Shown piece by piece: positions 19,701 to 31,700 of a stretch of DNA of 64,000 nt. Made by a program: the position numbers and the translations under genes. Every line of letters begins with the position of its first letter. The first letter of the stretch is position 1. Origin of the DNA: Strigamia acuminata (Eukaryota; Arthropoda; Chilopoda; Geophilomorpha; Linotaeniidae); the NCBI GenBank assembly GCA_949358305.1, contig OX442314.1, positions 496,001 through 560,000 on the forward strand, read 5' to 3'. The notes beneath the pieces are model-generated. The model was not told the origin of the DNA and did no database searches. It worked only from the letters and a program-made list of their open reading frames with translations.

Positions 19701-22700
19701 TTATCCTATTAAAGGTAAGACTTTTGCGGATTATTATTTTCTCATTGATTATTTTTATGATGCTTTTCGTTCCAACTACAGGTTCCTCTGGCAAGTTCCA
19801 TTCATACGACCATACGAAAATTGTTACGAAAGTCGACGATTTTTTTAGCGCTACGGTGAAATTCGAGTCAAACTTGAATTGAAATTGAATTGAAATTGAA
19901 TAATTAGTACGGTAACAGATTATGAACTAAGTGCGCGTTAATTTGATATTTCGGAAAAGCTATTTCTATTGATATCGGTTGAAATATACGTATGGCGACG
20001 TATGGGCTATTTCGGGCTATTTTCACCGATTTTGGTTGAAATGATCGCCAAATTCCTACTAAAAAAAATGTTCCTTATTCCACAAGAAAATATATTATTC
20101 GTTTTTTTTATTCTAATGAAAAAAAAATCTGATTTGATTTACTACTAACTTGTAAGTTATTAATTTAAAGGAAAATGAAACTCTTTAAAATTTGTAATTA
20201 GCAAAATAAGATCTTTTTTTTTTGTTTTTTTTTATTAAATTTGAGTATGGATTATAAATAAAACAAAATAAATAAAATATATTACCTGATTCTTTTTTTA
20301 TATTCCATACACAAATGTAATGGAATCGAATGGAATAATGAACAAATTTTTTTATAATTTACCTTACTTTTACTTATATTGGCCAATGATAGAGGTGTCT
20401 CGCAAAGATATTATCGAGGATATTATTCATTTTTTCGACCAAAAATTCATTTTTTGGACGAAAAATTCATTTTTTGAACGAAAAATTCATTTTTAGGTTA
20501 AAAAAAATTCATTTTTTTGACAAAAAATTTATTTTTTGGACGAAAAATTTATTTTTTGGACCAAAAATTCATTTTTATGTTAAAAAAATTCATTTTTAGG
20601 TTAAAAAAAATTGTTATTTACACCCAAAAAATGAGCCGGCAATAACTTCGCAATGCGTCTGCAAAAGGGCGGTTTTTTGATCCGCTTTCCGGCTACAATT
20701 ACGTCGTTTTAGGCCCGCAAAAATAGCAGCTTTACTAATAAATAATGTTTTGCTTCAGATTTCTTTTTCTGTGGGAAGGATGTCGGATGGAACGGTTTGG
20801 CAATTCGCAACAGAGAATGATATTTCGCCACAGATCCAAGCCTGCTTGAAAGCTGCAGGATATTTCACATTAACTGGAATTTCAAAAATTGAAAGCAATG
20901 AATTGATTGAAAAATATCTGCAGGATACAGCTGATCTATACGAAGATGAGAAAGAGCTGAAAGCGATTTATGGAAAATTCCATAAAAAGCCCGAGAAATT
21001 TCGTTTTGCACCTGGACAACATGAAGAAATAACACGATTTAAAGATATCTGTCGAAGGAAAATCGATGACAACGAGAAAACCGTGGTGAAAACACATAAG
21101 CGGCTGAGACTGTCAGACAAAGCTAATGATTCTTGTGGTCAGAAGTTTTGCAACTATGGAACTGAAAAAAGCACCACATCAAACACCAATACGTCAGAAA
21201 CCGACACTCATGAATCCATAATTTACACTGATGTGAAATTAAAAATGAGAAAATGGCTTGCAAAACAGACTGATCCAGCGCTAAAGAGTTTAAAACACGA
21301 AAAAGATTTTAAATTTACCGTATCCTCCAGCGAATCAAGCAGTGACAATATATTTGAACATTATGAAGTTGTGGTGTTGTGTTTGATGTGTAATGGGAAA
21401 ATACGATTGCACATCAGAGATAAACACTTTACTGTTTTCAATGCAACAAGACATCTAGAAAAGTGCGCTAAAAGGTGTAAATTTGGAAACATGACCCAAA
21501 AAAGTTTGCCATTATATTTCCGTGCAACAGGAGAGAAGAATGGGGAAGAAATAACCCACAACGATGATAATGATAATGACCAGTTTAATTATGTTACAGA
21601 AAATAATGACAATGTAAGCTTATGTACGAATGAAATGCAATTAGATCTTGAGTTGGGTGCAAATCAAGATATTGTAACAACCACGCCAATAGGTAATGAA
21701 TAAATAAATTGTTTTATGCCTTTTACAAATGATAACAAATTTTTATAAAATTGCAGAAATGTACTCCAGAGCTTATTACAGAAAAGAAAAAAGCAAAAAG
21801 GAATTGTTACAATCAAGTGCGATGTGCCAAAAGATTACCAATTTTTACAACCCTCTTGATGAAATTCGACACTTGTTAATTGAAAACAAAAATTTAAACA
21901 ACTTTATAACGCATTTGCTGCAGCAGCAAAGTACGGCAGTTACTGAAGACCACTCAAGCCTGGAACACACTGTTGAATCCACGGTTAAACCCAGCAATTT
22001 TTTGCAGCTAATGTGGGATGCAGCTATCTCAAATACCAAACGAAAACGAAATGAATACGACTCAGATTCGATAAAAGAATTTGCTATGTTGTTATTTATG
22101 TGGCTTGGACCATCGAAATACACAATTTTATATGCGAATTTAAATTCCGGTATACCAAGCAGTCGCCAGGTTGAAAGATACCTAAAAAAATTCCAAAACG
22201 ATATTACAGAGGGAAAACTAAGAATTGGTTATTTGAAGCAACATATGGAGAGGTACAACTGTACTAACAACACTGTTTGGTTAAGTGAGGATGCAACACG
22301 CCTAGTGCAATCAATCAACTATGATGGCGATAAAAATGCATGTGTTGGATTTGTCTCACCGATATCAGCAAGTGGATTGCCGGAAATTAATACGTTTCCA
22401 TTCACATCCATACCAGATGTCAAAGCTTACTTCAAAAATTATAATTTTGCTAATCAAGCATACGTTATTATGGCACAACCAATGTGTCCAAATGTTCCAG
22501 CCATTTGTTTTTGTTTATTTGGAAGTGATAATAAATTCACATCTACTAATGTTCTGAACCGATGGAAAACAACACTTGATGAGTGCAATGCAAATGATAT
22601 TGTGATCGCAGGTTTCAGCGCTGATGGTGATCCGAAATTATTAAGGAGTATGCAGTTATCAAGTGGTCTGTTTTGTGAACCAAAAACAGTCTTTCAAGAA

Positions 22701-25700
22701 AAAGAAGAGGATCCAAACAGGATTTCTTCAACTGAAAACAAATGGTTTATTATGAATGGAAACATAAAGTTTTCTCTCATTCAGGACACTATTCACATTG
22801 GGGCAAAGCTACGTTGTCGTTTGCTTAAGAAAAATCGTTTACCAATTGGACACCGTTTTATATGCATTTCACATTTACAGCATATAGTGGAAAATAATTC
22901 AAAGGATTCACATCCATTAAGACTTTCTGATCTTGATTGCCGAGACAAGATGAACTATGCAGCTGTCGAGCGAATGGTGTCCAAAAATGTTCTTGAATTA
23001 ATTGAAAAAAAAGAAGAATTTAGAGGAACATTATTGTATCTAAAAGTGATGAAATTTGTGTTGGATTGTTTTTTAGCAGACGACTTGTCTCCTCTCAAAC
23101 GAATAGAGAAAATTTGGACTGCGATTTTCATCTTACGAGGATGGAGATTCTGGTTAAAAAACTGTACCACTTGCAAGCAACTGGACAGTTTTATAACTAC
23201 CAATGCGTATCAGTGCATCGAATTAAATGGCCACAGTTTAATACGTGTTATTGAAACTTGCAGAGAAAATTCATTGCCATTTTTACCACAATTACTTGGA
23301 TCGCAACAATGTGAACAACTCTTTCGTATTGCCAGAAGTTACTCTGTTGTGAATTCAACAATTGTTAATTTCAGTCTCAGTGAGTTGATAAAAAAAATTT
23401 ATCGAATTGAATCCGAATTAGCTGTCAGAGCTTCTGCCAATTCGAATAACATTCTAAAGATGCCAAAATTAAAAAAATATTCATCTAAGATGGGTGAAAT
23501 GCCTTCGACATTCCAAAATGTTAGCTGTCCAACAAAGAATGAAATAATCATAGACGGTATTTCTAAGGCACAACGAAAAGCTGTGCTATTATTGCACAGT
23601 GTGGGGATCGGCTTTTTATATCCAAACAACATATTCAATGATAATTTACTTGTTAAGGATGTCATTGTCAGATCTGACCATTTAAGTCAAAATGAAGAGG
23701 ATGTTAGATTCGGTGGAATAAAGTTCACAACTCACATACTAGATGAATAAACAAGTATAATGTTCCAAACTAATATCAAATTACACAGGTTGAGTACACA
23801 CGCATTACAGCTTCATCGTATCAGTATAACAATTCCCATCATTCCTAGCAACAACAAAAGATAATCTCAAACAAGGTATAATTAAATAACAAACTCTCTA
23901 ACAAATCCCCCTCTTGATATTATAATTGTACACTCATTAAAAATAAAAACATCACTTATAAATTATTCAAATATCATTGTTCATTAAAATGTCCATCACT
24001 TCTTTAATTTTCACTCCGGATAAATTCTTGGTTAGGAAATCTGCTAGTTGTTCTTCTCCGGGGACATGCACTGCTTCCAATCCTTCATTCTTGATTAAAT
24101 CCTTGGCCAAATTTACCCTTCGATTCAAAAATTTCGTCCGCATCTTGTGCGTGCCTTCTGTCATCATTGTTATTACATTCAAGCTATCGCAATAAATTTT
24201 TCCTTTTCCTTGTAATTCGTTCTTGCTTATATCTTCAATTAAATTCCTGTACCACATTGATTCTTTGACACCCTCCGTGAATGCTTCCAATTCACTTTCT
24301 GTGGTTGATTGTGCCACAAAACTCTGTTTCTTTGATTTCCAGTGAATCAAATCCTTTCCGTACAGAATTAAAACTCCCGAATACGATTTGCTGTCTGGGG
24401 TTTTGTCCCAACTTGCGTCTGTAAAAACTTCCAATTCTTTTCCTTCACTTCCGTACGTCAAACCGTATTCAGCTGTCCCTTTAAGGTAACGAATTACTCT
24501 TTTCAATCCATCCTCGTGGATTTGTCTTGGTTCCTGATTATATCTCGATAAGTTTCCCAAAGTAAAGCTTATATCTGGCCTGGTATGTGTCGCCAAATAT
24601 AATAGTCTTCCTAATAGCTCTTGATACGCTTTCGCATCCACTTTTTCACTTTCTGCGCATTCGTCGATATTCTGGTTCGGTTCACCTGGGGATTTTGCTG
24701 GATTACACTTGTCCATGTTGTACATCTTCAGCAAGTTTTGTAGGTAAGCTTGTTGGTGCACTACAATTCTTCCTTCCAGCTGGTCTAATTGCATTCCCAG
24801 TACGACCTTCGCATCTCCAATAGTGACTAAATTTACCGCTTTTCGCAACTTTTCCAAAATTTTGTTTTCATATGTTATGTCGCTAGCAACTGTTAACATG
24901 TCGTCTACGTGTAGCCCTATTATCATATATTCCACTTCTACAAATATATAATATAAGCATTCGTCATCTTTGGATTGTTGTAATCCGGTCGACTTCAGTA
25001 TTTTGTCAATTAGCTCATTCCAAGTTCGTCCACTTTGTTTCAGTCCATATATGCTTCGTATCAAAAAGCAAACTTCATCTTCTCTTCCTTTTTCCTTGAA
25101 TCCATCGGGTTGTTCCATCCATATTTTTTCCTTCAATTTCGCGTTCAAATACGCTGTTTTTACATCGTGTAATCGCACACGTTTCCCACGCTTTGCTGCA
25201 AATGCAAATATAAATCTCACTGATTCAATTCTAATCACTGGCGAGTATGTTTCTTCTACATCAACTCCATAAGTTTGAGCACATCCATTAGCAACCAATC
25301 TCGCTCTGTATCTTCCCTCTGTTCCATCTTCATTTGGTTTGACTTTGTAAATCCATTTGCATTTTATCGTTTTTCTTGCTTTCTCTCTTTTTTCCAATTT
25401 CCATACACCCAATCTCTTCATTTCCATCATTTCTTCTCCCATTGCCTCGATCCATTTGTCTTTTTGATCACTGTTCATTGCCTCCTTGTATGTCTTTGGT
25501 ATTTGAATTTCGTGTGTTGTCAATACAAATCCCTTTTCTTTTATTCTTTCAGATCTTCTTACTCCTTGTTTTTTCAATGCTTCTTCTTTTTTATTCTTTT
25601 CAATTTCGTGTTTTCTCTGCATTTCTTCCTTGGTTGTTCCTTTTGGTCTTCCTCTTTTTCCTTTTTCGTGATTCTCATTGTTTGTTGTATTCTGCTCATC

Positions 25701-28700
25701 ATCATTTGGCATCATGACGTTTCCTTCGTTTTCATGTTCTGCATTTTGAATCTCTGTGTTTTCTTCCTGAATTTCTTCCTCGTTTTCAGATGACACTATT
25801 CTATCCCCGTTGCTCCCTTCTTCTAGATCGGGTTCCTTTTGTTCATTAATGACCTCTTTTTCATCTGTTGACAAATCGATGGTTTCTTCGTCTTCCTCCT
25901 CCGAGCTGTCGTCCACTCTTGGTGTGTTTGTCTCAGCAATTTCTCCTTTGTTTTTCCATTTATGCATTCCCTTTGTGGTCTCATCAAATTTGACATCTGA
26001 TGTTTCATGAACTTTGTTCTTTTTAAAATCATATATGCGGTAGGCTTTCCTGTTTGTCGCATATCCAATAAAAATTCCCACACTGCATTTGTCTTCCAAC
26101 TTTTTTCTGTGTCCTTTTCGTAACATGTACGCCGTGCATCCAAATTTTTTGAAATATGCCACGCTTGGCTTGTAGTCTGACCACACTTCTTCCGGCGTCA
26201 ATCCGTGTATTTTGGTTACACAATGATTTCGAATTTTCATCGCTGTAAGTGCCGCCTCGCCCCAAAAATATTTCGGCAATTCTGAGTCCTTTAGTAAACA
26301 CCGGATCATTTCCATTATTGTCCTGTTTTGTCTTTCAACGATGCCATTGCTCTCGGGCGTGAACGCTGTCGTCAATTGGTGATGTATGCCTCTCTCATTT
26401 AACCAATGTTCAAAACCGTCCGACGTAAATTCTCCCCCGTTGTCAGATCTCAGAAATTTCACTTTCTTTTCTTTCTGTCTCTCCCATTTTTCAATTTGCG
26501 TTTTTATGGCTTCTTCTGCTCCATTTTTCCTTTCTAACAGCGAAATGTTGATTTTTCTGGAAAAATCATCGACCATTATCATAATGTATTTTTTCCCAGT
26601 TGGGGTTTTAGGTTTGAGCGGCCCCATCAAGTCCACGTGAATCAATTCAAGCACCGTTTTTGACTGTCTATCTGTGATTGTCTTGTGCGTTTTTCTTGTC
26701 AGTTTGCTGGTGATGCAGACGTCACATATTTGCCCTTCTTCTCTGTCCTTGCACTCTATCCCCCTCACGATATTTTTCGTCTTCATCTCGCTAATTGCGC
26801 CGAAATTTACGTGTCCCATCCTTTGGTGCCATGTTTTAATTTTTTCATGGGCTATCAGTCCTCTCTCTCTTGGCATCAGTTGGGTTTTTATCACGTATCT
26901 GTCTCCAATCCTTTCTCCAAACATTGCGTATTTGTTGCATGTCATCTTCATTTCATTTTCGTGAGCAATTCGAACTTTTTCCTTGTCGTACACAACAATA
27001 AATCCTTTATCCGTCATTTTCGGCACTGACAACAGATTTTCTGTAATATTTGGTATATACAGAACATTTGTTAATAAAGTCTCAATTTTTCCCTCGTCTT
27101 GACTGACTCTGATGTCTCCAATGGCTTCCGTGTTTGTTACTCCCGACGCTGTTTCTATTTCTCTGCAGTCATCTCGTGCATTCATCAACCAGTCTCGTTC
27201 TCGTGTAATGTGGCTAGTCGCGCCAGAGTCGGATGTCCATTCAATCTGTTGTTCATTCGTTTCGGTCTCTGTTGTTTTTTCTCTCACCATCAAGGTTCTT
27301 TCCATTTTCGTCCCATTTTTATTTTTTTCACAGTGGTACACCTTGATTTTTCGTCCGGTTGACACGAGTGATTTGCGCGGAATTAATTCTCCATCTCTGT
27401 CTCGTTTGAATTCCGTTTTCCATATTTTCTCTTCTATTTCATCGCAAATGTGCTCCGTTTTTATTTCTCTCGCGGTCATTAGGTTTTCTTTTGGTCCTTT
27501 TCCTTTCCCGCGATGTCCACTCGTTCCACGTCCTCTCCCACGACCTCTGCTGGCATTGTTTTCTGTTTTCTTTTCGTCTCTGCAATCTGCGCTCATATGA
27601 CCCATTCGCCCACAATTGTAGCATTTTGGTCTGCTTCTACAGTCCTTTTTATAATGCCCTTTGCCTGAGCAATTATAACACACGATGTTTTTGAATTCTC
27701 TTGCTTTGTGAACATTTTCTGTGGGTTTTCTTTCATTGTTTTGTTTCTCTCCCTCACACAGTTTCAGTCCACTTCTCAAATCGGCCATTTTTATGTCTGT
27801 TTGAAAATTCAGCGCTTCTCTGGCATTCTGGAACTCTCTCCTCAGTCCGTTTTTTATATGAAAAATCAATTCGGTTTCTTCCATCTTTCCTCCAGCCTGC
27901 AAAAAACACTGCCTGAGTCCCTGTGCTCTGTTGCAATACTCGTCAATGTTCTCATTTTTCTCCATTTTGATGTGGGTCACCTCGTGATGCGCTTCCAGTT
28001 TTGTTCTCTCTGCGGTGCTTTGCATGTCTGTTTTTATTTGTTCCCACAAAGTTTTTGCATTCCGTTCATGCATGTAAATCATTTGTTTTGACTCACACAT
28101 GTTATCAATCATTATCATTTTTGCTTTGGCATTCATATCATCATATGCATTCCACTTCTTGTCAGCATCATCTCCTTTCACCTGACTTTGAGGTGGTTCA
28201 TCCTCTAATATCACACTTTTCCATAATTTTTTGCCTCTTAATCTGTCCTCCAATCTGCACGCCCACAAAGCATAGTTGCTGTCGGTGAGAGCGGGAATTC
28301 CTCCTCTATTGTCGTTTGGTGGCGCCATCTTGTGTTCGGAATCGCTACTATCACTGCTTTCACTTAACGTACTGTTTTGTGTGTTTCTGCTTTCACTGCT
28401 GTCCGTGTTTTCTTCTTCACTACTTTCGGTGCTTTCTTCTTCACTGCTTGGTAGTTTGATATTCTCCTCTCCTATTCCTTGTTGTTTCCAAAAATTCATT
28501 CACACGCTGCTCGTTGCACTGATTGGTTTCGGTTTTCGTATCGCTGCTCAAAATGTTTTTCTATTCACTTCTCAGTGCTAAGAACACTAACCGGCCTCTG
28601 CTACCATGTTAGATTCGGTGGAATAAAGTTCACAACTCACATACAAGATGAATAAACAAGTATAATGTTCCAAACTAATATCAAATTACACAGGTTGAGT

Positions 28701-31700
28701 ACACACGCATTACAGCTTCATCGTATCAGTATAACAATTCCCATCATTCCTAGCAACAACAAAAGATAATCTCAAACAAGGTATAATTAAATAACAAACT
28801 CTCTAACAGAGGAAGAATCCGAAACCAACATTGAACCAAATGAAAAAGTAACTCCGATATTAGATGAAGATGAGGAAACACAGGCAAATTTAGAAGTTAT
28901 GACACGAAATAATTTAACTAGAAAATTAAAAAAAGTGAAAATAAATGGACTGTCATGCTTTGTATATGCTGACCAAGAAGAACCATTTTCATTTGATGAT
29001 ATTCCAATTGAAAGTCTGTACGTGCCGTATATGATCAAACAAAAAAATGTTTTAATTCGAAAAACAACAGCTCTTAGACTTATCCATGAAAGAGGATTCT
29101 TGTCATCAGATAGACAATTACGTGTACAAGGAAAATTTTGATTGTAAATTTTAATATTTCAATAGTCTCAAATAAAACTAAATAAATGTTCATTTTATTA
29201 AATGTCTCAAATAAAATGAAAAAATATCTCCCACTTTACTAAATTTATTTGAAAAAAATCCGAAAAAATCATATGAATCTTTCTGAATCCCATCCGAATC
29301 CCATCCGAATCCCACCGAATCCTACCGAATCCCGCCGAATCCCTTCCGAATCTCCCCGAATCCCATCCGAATCCCCCGAATCTTTCCGAATCTTTCCGAA
29401 TCCCATCCGGATCTTTCCGAATCCCCCGAATCTTTCCGAATCTTTCCGAATCCCATCCGAATCTTTCCGAATCCCATCCGAATCTTTCGAATCCCAAAAA
29501 AGATTCGAATCTCTGACAAGCAGATTCTGATTGTCGCCCCCCTCGGTTTGATCTTCGTTGTCGTTGCTAGGTAACGAGAGAATCAAAAGACTAGAGCGCA
29601 CGTCGAGGGGGGCGACAATCAGAATCTGCTTGTCAGAGATTCGAATCTTTTTTGGGATTCGAAAGATTCGGATGGGATTCGGAAAGATTCGGATGGGATT
29701 CGGAAAGATTCGGAAAGATTCGGGGGATTCGGAAAGATCCGGATGGGATTCGGAAAGATTCGGAAAGATTCGGGGGATTCGGATGGGATTCGGGGAGATT
29801 CGGAAGGGATTCGGCGGGATTCGGTAGGATTCGGTGGGATTCGGATGGGATTCGGATGGGATTCAGAAAGATTCATATGATTTTTTCGGATTTTTTTCAA
29901 ATAAATTTAGTAAAGTGGGAGATATTTTTTCATTTTATTTGAGACATTTAATAAAATGAACATTTATTTAGTTTTATTTGAGACTATTGAAATATTAAAA
30001 TTTACAATCAAAATTTTCCTTGTACACGTAATTGTCTATCTGATGACAAGAATCCTCTTTCATGGATAAGTCTAAGAGCTGTTGTTTTTCGAATTAAAAC
30101 ATTTTTTTGTTTGATCATATACGGCACGTACAGACTTTCAATTGGAATATCATCAAATGAAAATGGTTCTTCTTGGTCAGCATATACAAAGCATGACAGT
30201 CCATTTATTTTCACTTTTTTTAATTTTCTAGTTAAATTATTTCGTGTCATAACTTCTAAATTTGCCTGTGTTTCCTCATCTTCATCTAATATCGGAGTTA
30301 CTTTTTCATTTGGTTCAATGTTGGTTTCGGATTCTTCCTCTTCATTTTGACTTAAATGGTCAGATCTGACAATGACATCCTTAACAAGTAAATTATCATT
30401 GAATATGTTGTTTGGATATAAAAAGCCGATCCCCACACTGTGCAATAATAGCACAGCTTTTCGTTGTGCCTTAGAAATACCGTCTATGATTATTTCATTC
30501 TTTGTTGGACAGCTAACATTTTGGAATGTCGAAGGCATTTCACCCATCTTAGATGAATATTTTTTTAATTTTGGCATCTTTAGAATGTTATTCGAATTGG
30601 CAGAAGCTCTGACAGCTAATTCGGATTCAATTCGATAAATTTTTTTTATCAACTCACTGAGACTGAAATTAACAATTGTTGAATTCACAACAGAGTAACT
30701 TCTGGCAATACGAAAGAGTTGTTCACATTGTTGCGATCCAAGTAATTGTGGTAAAAATGGCAATGAATTTTCTCTGCAAGTTTCAATAACACGTATTAAA
30801 CTGTGGCCATTTAATTCGATGCACTGATACGCATTGGTAGTTATAAAACTGTCCAGTTGCTTGCAAGTGGTACAGTTTTTTAACCAGAATCTCCATCCTC
30901 GTAAGATGAAAATCGCAGTCCAAATTTTCTCTATTCGTTTGAGAGGAGACAAGTCGTCTGCTAAAAAACAATCCAACACAAATTTCATCACTTTTAGATA
31001 CAATAATGTTCCTCTAAATTCTTCTTTTTTTTCAATTAATTCAAGAACATTTTTGGACACCATTCGCTCGACAGCTGCATAGTTCATCTTGTCTCGGCAA
31101 TCAAGATCAGAAAGTCTTAATGGATGTGAATCCTTTGAATTATTTTCCACTATATGCTGTAAATGTGAAATGCATATAAAACGGTGTCCAATTGGTAAAC
31201 GATTTTTCTTAAGCAAACGACAACGTAGCTTTGCCCCAATGTGAATAGTGTCCTGAATGAGAGAAAACTTTATGTTTCCATTCATAATAAACCATTTGTT
31301 TTCAGTTGAAGAAATCCTGTTTGGATCCTCTTCTTTTTCTTGAAAGACTGTTTTTGGTTCACAAAACAGACCACTTGATAACTGCATACTCCTTAATAAT
31401 TTCGGATCACCATCAGCGCTGAAACCTGCGATCACAATATCATTTGCATTGCACTCATCAAGTGTTGTTTTCCATCGGTTCAGAACATTAGTAGATGTGA
31501 ATTTATTATCACTTCCAAATAAACAAAAACAAATGGCTGGAACATTTGGACACATTGGTTGTGCCATAATAACGTATGCTTGATTAGCAAAATTATAATT
31601 TTTGAAGTAAGCTTTGACATCTGGTATGGATGTGAATGGAAACGTATTAATTTCCGGCAATCCACTTGCTGATATCGGTGAGACAAATCCAACACATGCA

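Larger units (their letters stand above)
23702..28808 (-). mobile_element. Complete Ty1/copia LTR retrotransposon
   Basis: Flanked by 5-bp target duplications GAGGA (23697-23701, 28809-28813); the uninterrupted target is visible in the right arm. LTRs are 202 bp, start TGTTAG and end TAACA, and differ at one position (CATACTAGA versus CATACAAGA). Inside are a primer site, a polypurine tract and one full gag-pol frame on the minus strand. Confidence 0.98.
20780..29141 (+). pseudogene. Left transposase copy, split by copia
   Basis: Segments 20780-21692, 21757-23701 and 28814-29141 are the same gene as on the right arm. Reading runs through HLSQNEE into the copia LTR and meets a stop at 23750. 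The break is solely the insertion; the flanking coding sequence is unchanged. Confidence 0.9.
19241..29545 (+). mobile_element. Left transposon copy, interrupted by copia
   Basis: The outer end starts CCGAGGGGTGCGACA and the inner end, read inward, starts CGAGGGGGGCGACA. Both are followed by the motif TGTCAGAGATTCG or its complement. So each arm is a full element with short imperfect terminal repeats and GAATC-rich subterminal repeats. Confidence 0.8.

Noticed and set aside
24587-28581. Many plus-strand frames within the copia element
   Set aside because: They are antisense shadows of the intact minus-strand gag-pol.
29207-29942. Frames encoding repeated SESFRIPSE or GFGKIRMGF patterns
   Set aside because: They are translations of the CCGAATC subterminal DNA repeats, open in several frames and both strands, with no sign of coding selection.
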